This document shows, one piece after another, positions 25,186-33,484 of a stretch of DNA of 64,000 bases (within the stretch, counting starts at the first letter, position 1; every line of letters begins with the position of its first letter). The DNA is from Streptococcus ruminicola (GTDB lineage: Bacteria > Bacillota > Bacilli > Lactobacillales > Streptococcaceae). The DNA is taken from contig NZ_CP046919.1 in assembly GCF_011387195.1 (NCBI RefSeq), positions 1,426,001 through 1,490,000 of the forward strand, written 5' to 3'. The position numbers were made by a program, and so were the translations under genes. The notes below the pieces were generated by a model, which saw only the letters and a program-made list of their open reading frames with translations, was not told the DNA's origin and searched no databases.

Positions 25186-26241
25186 ATGGATAATTATTAT
25201 ATGTCGCAGGCAATTGCAGAAGCTAAAAAAGGTTTTCGTCAAACTTATACCAATCCTTTAGTTGGCGCAGTGATTGTCAAAGATAATCATGTGATTGCTC
25301 GTGGTGCACACCTTAAGTATGGTTATGAGCATGCTGAAAAGAATGCTATTTTACATTGTCAAACTCCTGAAGAACTAGTCGATTCAACACTTTATGTAAC
25401 ATTGGAACCTTGTCATCATAGGGGAAAACAGCCCCCCTGCACCCAAGCGATTCTAGCAGCTGGCATCAAAAAGGTGGTGGTCGGTCAACTTGATCCCAAT
25501 CCTTTGGTGGCTGGGAAAGGACTAGCTTTCTTGAAAGAAGAAGGCATCGAAGTGGTGACTGGTGTATTAGAAGAAGAGGCTAGAGGCCTTAATCCTCACT
25601 ATAATTTTTACTACGAACACCAGCGACCTTACGTGGTTTTAAAACAAGCGGTTAGCTTAGATGGAAAAATAGCGGTGCTTGGCAAACGAACGGCTTTGAC
25701 TGATGATGAGACAAATCGCTTTGTTCACGATGAACGTGATGATTTTCATGCGATATTGGTTGGTGCTGATACGGTCTTGATTGACAATCCACGTTTGCTG
25801 GGGAGTGGGACAAGCTTTTGTTCACCAGTGCGTGTGATTTTGGATGAAAAGGGGCGTGTTTTTGACCAGTTAGATTTACAGATTTTTAAAGATAATTCGG
25901 CTCCAGTTTATATTTTTAGTGGTCGGAAGGTTTCGAATTTACCAAAGCATGTCACAGTAATTGATTTGCCAGAGTTTTCGATTGAAAATATTTTGCAGGT
26001 GCTTTATGAGAAGAAGCTTCAGTCAGTTTATGTTGAGGGCGGAGCTGGTGTTCATGATGCTTTTCTGGAAAGTGGGCTTTGGGATGAAATCATTTCTTAT
26101 GTGACTCCTAAACTTATTGGTGGTAATGGCAAAGCAGCCATGTCGAGTTTTCGTCTGGTTAGTCAAGCCTTAGAATTAGACGATTTTGCCTGTCAAAAAA
26201 TCGGAAATAATATTAGGCTTTCGGCTAGAAGGAGGATATGA
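25186..26241 (+). CDS. ribD: Bifunctional riboflavin biosynthesis deaminase/reductase
   Basis: RibD carries out deamination and then side-chain reduction of the pyrimidine intermediate. The N-terminal deaminase holds the zinc motifs HAEKNAI and EPCHHRGKQPPCT at about residues 49-85. The reductase half includes VVLKQAVSLDGKIA near 150 and YVEGGAGVHDAFL near 283. The 351-residue length is normal. The ATG at 25186 follows AAAGGAGG; an upstream in-frame start lies inside the last leader hairpin. It begins the ribD-ribE-ribBA-ribH operon under the FMN riboswitch. Confidence 0.95.
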   Translation: MDNYYMSQAIAEAKKGFRQTYTNPLVGAVIVKDNHVIARGAHLKYGYEHAEKNAILHCQTPEELVDSTLYVTLEPCHHRGKQPPCTQAILAAGIKKVVVGQLDPNPLVAGKGLAFLKEEGIEVVTGVLEEEARGLNPHYNFYYEHQRPYVVLKQAVSLDGKIAVLGKRTALTDDETNRFVHDERDDFHAILVGADTVLIDNPRLLGSGTSFCSPVRVILDEKGRVFDQLDLQIFKDNSAPVYIFSGRKVSNLPKHVTVIDLPEFSIENILQVLYEKKLQSVYVEGGAGVHDAFLESGLWDEIISYVTPKLIGGNGKAAMSSFRLVSQALELDDFACQKIGNNIRLSARRRI

Positions 26242-26843
26242 TGTTTACCGGATTAATTCAAGAACAAGGTCGTATTAGCCGGATTGTCAAACATCAGCAC
26301 AATATCAAATTAACTTGCAAGGCTTCACGAAAGTTGTTAGCTGATTATAAAATTGGCGATAGTATGGCAATCAATGGTGTCTGCTTGACTTGCGTGGCTA
26401 AATCAGGAGATTTATTTACTGTTGATGTCATGCCTGAAACCTTTAGACGGACAATTTTTTCAGAAAGTCGTGTGGGCGATTTGGTTAATTTAGAACTGGC
26501 CATGTCAGCCAATGCTCGTTTTGAAGGGCACCTTGTGACGGGGCACGTAGATGGTGTGGCAACTCTTGTCCAGAAAAAGAGCGATGAAACTGCTCTGGTA
26601 CTCAGCTTTGCTTTTCCAAAAGAACTTGAAGGGCAAATTGTCGCACAAGGTTCAATCGCAGTCAATGGGGTTAGTCTAACGGTGGTGTCTGTTGAGTCGG
26701 GACAATTTAGCGTGTCTTTGATTCCGCATACGGCAAAAGAAACCAACTTGGCTAGTCTTAAAAAAGGCGACAAGGTCAATATCGAGACTGATATTTTAGC
26801 AAAATACATGCAGGCACAAGTAGTAAGGATGAAAGGAGAATAA
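26241..26843 (+). CDS. ribE: Riboflavin synthase alpha subunit
   Basis: This enzyme dismutates two lumazine molecules into riboflavin. Two similar lumazine-binding barrels are visible, MFTGLIQEQGRI with INGVCLTC in the first half and GHLVTGHVDGVATL with VNGVSLTV in the second, over 200 residues. Two ATGs lie in tandem. The second, at 26241, is chosen because GGAGG is then five bases upstream and the protein starts MFTG like its family. The start overlaps the ribD stop by one base. Confidence 0.95.
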   Translation: MFTGLIQEQGRISRIVKHQHNIKLTCKASRKLLADYKIGDSMAINGVCLTCVAKSGDLFTVDVMPETFRRTIFSESRVGDLVNLELAMSANARFEGHLVTGHVDGVATLVQKKSDETALVLSFAFPKELEGQIVAQGSIAVNGVSLTVVSVESGQFSVSLIPHTAKETNLASLKKGDKVNIETDILAKYMQAQVVRMKGE

Positions 26844-28022
26844 ATGTTTAAGGATGTTGAAAAGGCTCTTTTTGATTTGAGAGCAGGAAAATTAATTATC
26901 GTGGTTGATGATGATGACCGGGAAGCTGAAGGGGACTTGGTTGGTCTGGCAGAATTAGCAAGCCCAGAAAATGTGAATTTTATGACCAAGCATGCGCGTG
27001 GCTTGATTTGTGCACCAGTGTCTGAGGAGATTGCTAATCGTTTGGAACTTGTTCCAATGTCAGAAGAAAATACGGATGCACATGGCACAGCTTTTACCAT
27101 TAGCGTAGACCACAAAGAAACGTCAACAGGAATTTCAGCTTTTGACCGCGCTAAGACTATTCAAGAATTAGCGTCGGTAAGTAGTAAAGCAAGTGATTTT
27201 CACAGACCTGGTCACATGTTTCCGTTAGTAGGACGCTCTGGTGGAGTATTAGAACGTCGTGGGCACACGGAAGCAAGTCTTGATTTGGCACGTTTAGCTG
27301 GTGTGAGAGAAGCAGCTTATATTTGTGAGATTTTAAAAGATGATGGCACGATGGCTCGTAAAGCTGATTTGCATGATTTTGCTAGCAAGTGGAATTTGAC
27401 CATGATTGAAGTTGGTGATATCGCCCGCTATGTGAGCTTTCAAGATAGTCCTAAGGTAAAGTTGCCATCAAGTTATGGTGACTTTGACCTTCAGTTATTT
27501 GAAGATGAAGAAAAGCGCGAGCATGTTCTCTTGTCAAAGGGAGATTTGACGACAGATGAACCGCTTTTACTGCGTTTGCACTCAGAGTGTTTGACTGGCG
27601 ATATTTTTGGGTCTTTGCGTTGTGACTGTGGAGAACAGTTGCATGCTGCCATGGAAAAAATTGACCAAGTTGGTCGCGGAGCTATTTTGTACCTTCGTCA
27701 AGAAGGTCGAGGTATCGGCTTAAAAAATAAACTAAAGGCTTATCAGTTGCAAGAAGAAGGTTTGGACACTTATGAGGCAAATCTTGAGCTTGGCTTTGCT
27801 CCCGATGAGCGTGATTATCAGATTGCAGCGGATATTTTGAGCTTTTTAGATATCAAGCAGGTTAAACTCTTGACCAATAATCCAGATAAGTTGGAGCAGC
27901 TTGAAATGGCAGGTATAGAAATTGTGGAACGCTTGCCCTTGCAGATGCCAGCCCACAAAGAAAATAAAGCTTACCTACAAACCAAACAAGAAAAATTTCA
28001 TCATTTATTATACATCGTATAA
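26844..28022 (+). CDS. ribBA: DHBP synthase / GTP cyclohydrolase II fusion
   Basis: The 392-residue protein joins two enzymes that start both branches of riboflavin synthesis. The N-terminal DHBP synthase contains [26 protein letters not shown] [12 protein letters not shown] and [16 protein letters not shown]. The C-terminal cyclohydrolase II carries the zinc cysteines in [21 protein letters not shown] near residue 245 and [11 protein letters not shown]. It follows ribE without a gap, and AAAGGAG lies within the end of ribE. Confidence 0.96.
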   Translation: MFKDVEKALFDLRAGKLIIVVDDDDREAEGDLVGLAELASPENVNFMTKHARGLICAPVSEEIANRLELVPMSEENTDAHGTAFTISVDHKETSTGISAFDRAKTIQELASVSSKASDFHRPGHMFPLVGRSGGVLERRGHTEASLDLARLAGVREAAYICEILKDDGTMARKADLHDFASKWNLTMIEVGDIARYVSFQDSPKVKLPSSYGDFDLQLFEDEEKREHVLLSKGDLTTDEPLLLRLHSECLTGDIFGSLRCDCGEQLHAAMEKIDQVGRGAILYLRQEGRGIGLKNKLKAYQLQEEGLDTYEANLELGFAPDERDYQIAADILSFLDIKQVKLLTNNPDKLEQLEMAGIEIVERLPLQMPAHKENKAYLQTKQEKFHHLLYIV

Positions 28023-28033
28023 GGAGAATAATC

Positions 28034-28495
28034 ATGACAACATTTGAAGGAAAATTTATCGGAAAAGACTTGAAAATCGCAATCGTTGTGGCGCGTTTTA
28101 ATGAATTCATCACCTCAAAATTATTAGGTGGTGCCGTGGACGGTCTGGTTCGAAATGAAGTGGCTGAGAACGATATCGATGTTTACTGGGTTCCTGGTGC
28201 TTTTGAAATTCCATTTATGACGAAAAAAATCGTTGCCAGCGGCAAATACGACGGTGTTATTACCCTTGGGAGTGTTATTCGCGGGTCAACAAGTCATTAT
28301 GATTTGGTCTGCAACGAAGTGGCTAAGGGTGTTGGTCAGATTAATCTTACTAGTGACATTCCAGTTATGTTTGGTGTGATTACCACTGAGGATATCGAGC
28401 AAGCTATCGAACGTTCAGGCTCTAAAGCTGGTAATAAAGGTAGCGAATGCGCCCAAGGTGTGCTTGAGATGATTAATTTGGCAAAACAACTGTAA
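28034..28495 (+). CDS. ribH: 6,7-dimethyl-8-ribityllumazine synthase
   Basis: RibH condenses the two branch products into lumazine, the substrate of RibE, and usually forms a 60-subunit shell. The 153 residues contain [38 protein letters not shown] and [20 protein letters not shown], the substrate and phosphate loops. AAGGAG precedes the start 11 bases after ribBA. It closes the operon. Confidence 0.96.
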   Translation: MTTFEGKFIGKDLKIAIVVARFNEFITSKLLGGAVDGLVRNEVAENDIDVYWVPGAFEIPFMTKKIVASGKYDGVITLGSVIRGSTSHYDLVCNEVAKGVGQINLTSDIPVMFGVITTEDIEQAIERSGSKAGNKGSECAQGVLEMINLAKQL

Positions 28496-28500
28496 TAGAA

Positions 28501-28530
28501 AAAAGCTAAGACGATTTGTCTTAGCTTTTA
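28501..28530. terminator. Bidirectional terminator between ribH and thiT
   Basis: AAAAGCTAAGAC and GTCTTAGCTTTT flank a five-base loop, giving an A-rich and T-rich side for both directions. Confidence 0.85.
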
Positions 28531-28557
28531 TGGTGTTAAGCTTAGAAAATGAAGGGT

Positions 28558-29124
28558 TTATTTCTTCACCAAGAAGAGTTTTCCTTGTGTTGGGATGATG
28601 ATAGCTAGCGCTAAAATGACGAAGACTAGAGTTAGGAGTCCAGCAGTGCCATTGACGCTGAGAGAATAAAGGTAAGGTGACATGCCTTTTGGTGCGTAGC
28701 TTCCCCAGAAGATAAAGCCAGCTACAAAGTGCCAAAAGTAGCGGACAAAAACAGCAAGTGTGGCACCGATAGTTGAGTAAATCAAAGCACGTCCTTTATT
28801 GTCCTTAGAGAGAGCATTTTGAAATGGCGCAGATAAAAATCCAGCCAAGCCCATTGAGATAAAGGCAATGATGTATTCGATGATAACTTGTGACAAAGCC
28901 AAATACCAAACTTTACCTAAAATGAAGTGAAGCAAGCCCCAGATAAGACCAGCTAGAGTTCCGTACTTTGGACCGCGACGTAGGGCAAAAAGGACGACTG
29001 GCACCGCACCGAATGAAGGGGTGAACCAGCTAGCAAAATCTGGAATATAAGATAAAGCCATAGCAAAAGCAGCAACCAATGCAGTCTCAATTAAAGCAGA
29101 CAATTGAGAATTCTTCGACGACAT
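28558..29124 (-). CDS. thiT: Thiamine ECF transporter S component
   Basis: ThiT is the thiamine-binding membrane subunit that works with the shared EcfAA'T module. The 188 residues have six membrane helices, and IWGLLHFILGKVWYLALSQVIIEY (about residues 62-85) contains the tryptophan- and glutamate-rich thiamine site known from Lactococcus ThiT. A TPP riboswitch upstream confirms the vitamin. The ribosome binding site AAGGAGC is part of a hairpin, so translation or termination control is likely. The gene is single on the minus strand. Confidence 0.93.
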   Translation of the reverse strand: MSSKNSQLSALIETALVAAFAMALSYIPDFASWFTPSFGAVPVVLFALRRGPKYGTLAGLIWGLLHFILGKVWYLALSQVIIEYIIAFISMGLAGFLSAPFQNALSKDNKGRALIYSTIGATLAVFVRYFWHFVAGFIFWGSYAPKGMSPYLYSLSVNGTAGLLTLVFVILALAIIIPTQGKLFLVKK

Positions 29125-29125
29125 A

Positions 29126-29157
29126 AAAAAGCTCCTTCTAACACAAAGGAGCTTTTT
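29126..29157 (-). promoter_or_regulatory. Hairpin covering the thiT ribosome binding site
   Basis: AAAAAGCTCCTT and AAGGAGCTTTTT are perfectly complementary around seven bases, and the second (on the mRNA) carries the Shine-Dalgarno AAGGAG and ends in a U run just before the ATG. It can act as a sequestering stem or as a terminator for the TPP riboswitch. Confidence 0.75.
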
Positions 29158-29204
29158 CTGATAATATGTTCAATGCTATTTTAATCACGTTTAAAAAAGT
29201 CATA

Positions 29205-29287
29205 TCACAATCCCTACGCTCGTCCTAACGAGATCAGGTTATCAGGATTTCGCAAATGCGATCTCAGCCGATGGCACTCCTTTGTGA
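29205..29287 (-). promoter_or_regulatory. TPP riboswitch of thiT
   Basis: Read on the minus strand, the sequence has the THI-box parts GGAGTGCC then GGCTGAGA, and CCTGATAACCTGATCTCG followed by GGACGAGCGTAGGGA, closed by a TCACAA/TTGTGA stem. TTGACA about 45 bases upstream marks the promoter. Confidence 0.95.
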
Positions 29288-29390
29288 ATTCAATTTGTTT
29301 ATAGTCTAGCATGAAAGAAACTTTCTTGTCAAGACAGTTCGAAAATATTTTTTGAAAATTCTAATCATTTTTCGCCTTTTCTTGAAAAGC

Positions 29391-30356
29391 TTAGTCAAGG
29401 CCATAATTGTAATCATCATCTTGCATAGCTTCAACAGAACCAAGAAGGTATCCGTTTCCGACCTGACTAAAGAAGTCGTGGTTTGAAGTTCCTGTTGAAA
29501 TACCATTCATGACGATTGGGTTGACGTCATTTGCGGTATCAGGGAAAAGCGGGTCTTGCCCTAAGTTCATGAGAGCTTTGTTGGCGTTATAACGTAAGAA
29601 AGTCAGAACTTCCTCAGTCCAGCCAACTTGGTCATAAAGTGTTTTGGTGTAATTTTCTTCATTTTCATAGAGTTGATAAAGTAAGTCATACATCCAATCA
29701 CGCAGGTCATCTTGCTCTTTCTCAGATAATTCATTGAAACCAAGTTGGAATTTATAGCCAATGTAAGTTCCGTGGACAGATTCATCGCGGATGATTAATT
29801 TGATAATTTCAGCGACATTTGCCAATTTATTATTGCCAAGATAATAAAGTGGTGTGAAAAATCCTGAGTAAAAGAGAAAGGTTTCAAGAAAAGTTGAAGC
29901 GACCTTCTTTTGTAGAGCAGTGCCATTTTCATAAATATCATTGATGATTTTGGCTTTTTTCTGTAAGTATTCGTTGTTGTTTGTCCATTCAAAGATTGCT
30001 TCGATTTCTGATTTTGTGTTAAGTGTTGAAAAAATGGAAGAGTATGATTTGGCGTGGACAGATTCCATAAATTGGATATTGTTGAGGACGGCTTCTTCGT
30101 GAGGTGTTCTGACATCTGCACGAATCGCTTCTACACCAGATTCTGATTGCATGGTATCAAGAAGAGTTAAGCCACCAAAAACTTTACCGACCAAATCTTT
30201 TTCTTGGTCAGAAAGCTTGCGCCAATCATCAAGGTCGTTTGAGAGCGGAATACGCGTATCAAGCCAGAATTGTTCGGTCAACTTTTCCCAAGTTGACTTG
30301 TCAATCACATCCTCAATCTCATTCCAGTTAATGGCTTTATAATAAGTTTGCGACAT
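29391..30356 (-). CDS. nrdF: Class Ib ribonucleotide reductase small subunit
   Basis: NrdF carries the dimanganese or diiron tyrosyl-radical cofactor of aerobic ribonucleotide reductase. The 321 residues begin YYKAINWNEIEDVIDKSTWEKLTEQFW, and metal ligands are visible in ESVHAKSYSSIF, FLETFLFYSGF and RDESVHGTYIG. It lies 386 bases downstream of nrdE instead of directly after it, with a hairpin-rich repeat between them, so it may need its own promoter. GGAGAAAATAC precedes the ATG. No nrdI is seen in the window. Confidence 0.95.
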   Translation of the reverse strand: MSQTYYKAINWNEIEDVIDKSTWEKLTEQFWLDTRIPLSNDLDDWRKLSDQEKDLVGKVFGGLTLLDTMQSESGVEAIRADVRTPHEEAVLNNIQFMESVHAKSYSSIFSTLNTKSEIEAIFEWTNNNEYLQKKAKIINDIYENGTALQKKVASTFLETFLFYSGFFTPLYYLGNNKLANVAEIIKLIIRDESVHGTYIGYKFQLGFNELSEKEQDDLRDWMYDLLYQLYENEENYTKTLYDQVGWTEEVLTFLRYNANKALMNLGQDPLFPDTANDVNPIVMNGISTGTSNHDFFSQVGNGYLLGSVEAMQDDDYNYGLD

Positions 30357-30742
30357 GTATTTTCTCCATAAAAATAGTTTAGAAAACCAGTCAGATGACT
30401 AGGTTCGGGTTAGCTTATTTATCTAGTAGCGCTGGCATTAGCCGTGACGTGACACTAATCATTTTTAAACTAACAAAAGTTGTCAAAAGCTTATGCCACG
30501 TAAGCAATTGACTCGGTTCTAGTCGATTAATGAAGTTAGTAAGTGAACTAGGCAGTCCGCCCGAGCGGTTGCCGTCATGTTATTAGGTCCTTTAGGACCA
30601 ATGCAAGTTTTTAAGTAGTTACGCCACGGAATTAATCGACTCGATTTTAGTCGATTAATGAAGTTAGTAAGTGAGTTAGCTATTCGCTATAGCGAATAGC
30701 GTAGTCTGACAGACGTTTTAACGTCTAGTCAGACTTACTCAG
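30357..30742. repeat. Structured duplicated repeat between nrdE and nrdF
   Basis: This 386-bp gap has no gene. A 26-base stretch starting AGTCGATTAATG is exactly repeated at 30521-30546 and 30649-30674, offset 128 bp, and similarity extends about 35 bases further upstream. Each copy can fold into a stem (in copy B ATTAATCGACT with AGTCGATTAAT). Other inverted repeats are GGTCCTTTAGGACC near 30586, the perfect 22-bp palindrome at 30679-30700 (GCTATTCGCTA and its complement) and AGTCTGAC/GTCAGACT around AGACGTT/AACGTCT at 30702-30734. No T run follows, so these are not simple terminators. Confidence 0.75.
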
Positions 30743-32902
30743 TTAAATCACACAGCTTTCGCATTGGTTTGAGCCAACTTCTTCACCGTCATCTGTAAAG
30801 GTGCGGATATAATAGATTGATTTGAGCCCTTTATTGAAAGCGTAGTGACGCAAGATAGAAAGGTCACGAGTGGTTTGTTTGCTTTGCGTTTTCCATTCGT
30901 AGATTCCTTCTGGAATATCGCTGCGCAAGAACAAAGTGAGGGACAATCCTTGATCAACATGCTCAGTAGCTGCAGCATAAACGTCAATGACTTTTCGCAT
31001 ATCCATGTCGTAAGCAGACGTGTAATAAGGAATTGTATCTGTAGACAACCCAGCTGCTGGGTAGTAAATCTTACCGATTTTCTTTTCTTGACGTTCCTCA
31101 ATGCGTTGTGTAATGGGGTGAAGTGATGCTGAGACATCGTTGATGTATGAAATCGAACCATTTGGAGCAACGGCAAGACGATTTTGATGGTAAAGTCCGT
31201 CTGTCATCACAGCATCGCGAAGCTCAGCCCAATCCTCACCGCTAGGAATAAAGTGCCCAGCAAAGAATTCTTTGACGCGGTCAGATTTTGGTACAAAATC
31301 ACCAGTGATGTATTTATCAAAATAACTACCATCAGCGTAGCTTGATTTTTCAAAGCCTACAAAGGTTTGCTTGCGTTCGCGAGCAATCTGATTAGATTCG
31401 ACTAAAGTCCAGTAATTGAGCAGCATAAAATAGATATTTGTGAACTCGATAGATTCTGGACTTCCGTAGTGAATGTGATTTTGGGCAAGATAAGTGTGAA
31501 GTCCCATAGCACCAAGTCCGAAAGTATGGGCTTGTTCATTGCCGTGTTTGATTGTTGGTACTGCTTCGATTGATGACGTGTCTGATACGAAAGTTAAGGC
31601 ACGTGTCATGGCTTTGATAGAACGACCAAAATCAGGAGAAGTCATCATATTAACCACATTGGTTGAACCAAGGTTACATGAAATATCTGTTCCCATTTTG
31701 ACAAATTCTTGGGCGTCGTTGATAATGCTTGGCTTTTGAACTTGAAGAACTTCAGAGCATAGATTTGACATGATGATTTTGCCATCGATTGGATTAGTGC
31801 GGTTAGCGGTATCAATGTTAATCACGTAGGGATACCCAGACTCTTGTTGGAGTTTTGAAATTTCAGTTTCCAAATCACGCGCTTTAATTTTGGTTTTGAC
31901 AATGTTGGGATTAGCGACCATTTTGTCGTACTCTGCTGTGATATCGACGTAACTGTATGGCACACCGTACTCACGCTCGACACTATATGGACTAAAGAGG
32001 TACATGTCTTCATTTTTACGAGCTAATTCGTAAAATTTATCTGGGATGGTAATCCCAAGCGAAAGGGTTTTGACGCGCACTTTCTCGTCAGCATTTTCTT
32101 TCTTAGTCGATAAAAAGGCCATGATATCTGGGTGGAAAACATCGAGATAAACAGCACCTGCACCTTGACGTTGACCAAGTTGATTTGAGTATGAAAAACT
32201 ATCCTCAAAGAGTTTCATCACTGGAACAACACCGGACGCTGCGCCTTCATAGCCTTTGATTGGCGCGCCAGCTTCACGCAAGTTTGACAAGCTGATACCG
32301 ACCCCACCACCGATACGTGACAATTGCAGGGCTGAATTGATAGAACGTCCGATAGCATTCATATCATCTGTCACAGAAATCAAGAAACATGATACAAATT
32401 CACCGCGTCGACTTCGTCCAGCGTTCAAAAAAGAAGGAGTGGCTGGTTGGTAACGTTGATTAATCATCTCAAGTGCTAAATCCTGCGCCAGCTCTTCATT
32501 TCCATCAGCAAAATAAAGGGCATTAAAGAGCACACGGTCTTCGATACTCTCAAGATATTGGCTGCCGTCATTTGTCTTTAAAGCATACTGTTGGTAGAAC
32601 TTGTAAGCTGCCATGAAAGATTTGAAGCGAAACTTGTGAGACTGCAAGTCTTTAGACAAGTTTTCAATAAAGTCTGGTGAGTATTTACCGATGAATTCAG
32701 CTTCGATGTAATCATTGGCAATTAGATAGTCAATTTTTTCAGTGATGCTTTCAAATGTCATGGTGTTTGGAATGACATTTTCAAGAAAGAAAGCTTTGAG
32801 AGCTTCTTTATCTTTATTTAACGGGATTTGACCGTTTACTGGACGGTTGATTTCATTATTAAGGCGAAAGTAAGAGACTTCGCCAAGATTTTTAAGACTC
32901 AT
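30743..32902 (-). CDS. nrdE: Class Ib ribonucleotide reductase large subunit
   Basis: NrdE reduces ribonucleoside diphosphates to deoxy forms. The 719 residues include SRIGGGVGISLSNLREAGAPI, the active-site cysteines in FVSCFLISV and NLCSEVLQ, the NLGSTNV region, and the redox-active C-terminal CESCVI that NrdH re-reduces. It lacks the N-terminal ATP-cone of class Ia enzymes, as class Ib should. It lies 70 bases after nrdH. The site before its start is weak (AGGTAAC about 15 bases away). Confidence 0.96.
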   Translation of the reverse strand: MSLKNLGEVSYFRLNNEINRPVNGQIPLNKDKEALKAFFLENVIPNTMTFESITEKIDYLIANDYIEAEFIGKYSPDFIENLSKDLQSHKFRFKSFMAAYKFYQQYALKTNDGSQYLESIEDRVLFNALYFADGNEELAQDLALEMINQRYQPATPSFLNAGRSRRGEFVSCFLISVTDDMNAIGRSINSALQLSRIGGGVGISLSNLREAGAPIKGYEGAASGVVPVMKLFEDSFSYSNQLGQRQGAGAVYLDVFHPDIMAFLSTKKENADEKVRVKTLSLGITIPDKFYELARKNEDMYLFSPYSVEREYGVPYSYVDITAEYDKMVANPNIVKTKIKARDLETEISKLQQESGYPYVINIDTANRTNPIDGKIIMSNLCSEVLQVQKPSIINDAQEFVKMGTDISCNLGSTNVVNMMTSPDFGRSIKAMTRALTFVSDTSSIEAVPTIKHGNEQAHTFGLGAMGLHTYLAQNHIHYGSPESIEFTNIYFMLLNYWTLVESNQIARERKQTFVGFEKSSYADGSYFDKYITGDFVPKSDRVKEFFAGHFIPSGEDWAELRDAVMTDGLYHQNRLAVAPNGSISYINDVSASLHPITQRIEERQEKKIGKIYYPAAGLSTDTIPYYTSAYDMDMRKVIDVYAAATEHVDQGLSLTLFLRSDIPEGIYEWKTQSKQTTRDLSILRHYAFNKGLKSIYYIRTFTDDGEEVGSNQCESCVI

Positions 32903-32972
32903 AAATAAAGTAAGTTACCTAGTTCATAGATTGAGTAAGGTAATTCCTTTCTAATTCAAGATGGAAGAGTAG

Positions 32973-33200
32973 TTAAATAATTTCTTTTAGTTTATTTGGT
33001 TGAAATCCTGAAAAGGCAATTTCGCCAGCTTTGATAACTGGAGCGGCTGTAAAACCAAGACTTTTAACGTAATCAATCATATCTGGGCGTTCATCCATGT
33101 TGATTTCTTGGAATTCAGCGCCCGCTTTTTCTAAAAGTTTTTTAGTCATTTTGCATTGCATGCAATTATTTTTTGAAAAAAGTGTAATTTTATTAGCCAT
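32973..33200 (-). CDS. nrdH: NrdH glutaredoxin-like redoxin
   Basis: NrdH passes electrons from thioredoxin reductase to NrdE. The 75 residues read MANKITLFSKNNCMQCKMTKKLL, where CMQC is the redox motif, and the TAAPVIKAG segment contains the cis-proline. The C-terminal SGFQPNKLKEI is typical. The start is taken at 33200, where GGAGGAAAGCC precedes it. It heads the nrdHEF cluster on the minus strand. Confidence 0.95.
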   Translation of the reverse strand: MANKITLFSKNNCMQCKMTKKLLEKAGAEFQEINMDERPDMIDYVKSLGFTAAPVIKAGEIAFSGFQPNKLKEII

Positions 33201-33296
33201 TAGGCTTTCCTCCATAAATCGTTATCTTTTTTTAATTCAATGTTTAATTAGAATAGCCAAAATATACCAAAAAAGCAACCAAAAAGACTTACAAAA

Positions 33297-33344
33297 ACAC
33301 CATATGTAGCGGTTGGTGATTGTCGTTGGTACAAAATGTAGTGA
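33297..33344. promoter_or_regulatory. Tandem NrdR-box candidates upstream of nrdH
   Basis: ACACCATATGTAGCGG at 33297 and GTACAAAATGTAGTGA at 33329 match the NrdR-box pattern ACACWATATATWGTGT at 12 and 11 of 16 positions. They are 16 bp apart, which is the spacing known for tandem NrdR boxes (centres about three turns apart). They lie in the nrdH-acn gap, so they would repress nrdHEF when deoxynucleotides are ample. Confidence 0.6.
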
Positions 33345-33421
33345 TACCAAGGTTTAACAGCTTTTTTATTTTTAAGTAACACATCATGTCAGGAAATCTA
33401 ACACGCACCTGTAAATTAATG

Positions 33422-33450
33422 TTGACAAAATTTTCTGAATTTTGTATAAT
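33422..33450 (+). promoter_or_regulatory. acn-citZ-icd promoter with internal operator dyad
   Basis: TTGACA and TATAAT are 17 bp apart. The spacer is a perfect inverted repeat, ACAAAATT-N5-AATTTTGT at 33425-33445, and contains AATTTTCTGAATTTT, a CodY-like box with two mismatches. Confidence 0.75.
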
Positions 33451-33484
33451 TAAAAACAATATTATTATAATCGGGGGTCCGTAC

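Noticed and set aside
26345..27115. 256-codon open frame on the minus strand over ribE/ribBA
   Set aside because: It is antisense to two clearly coding genes, has no recognisable protein features and no promoter or ribosome site. It is a shadow of their codon pattern.
30357..30742. Insertion sequence or intron between nrdE and nrdF
   Set aside because: No transposase or reverse-transcriptase coding remains and no target-site duplication can be seen; the repeats are internal.
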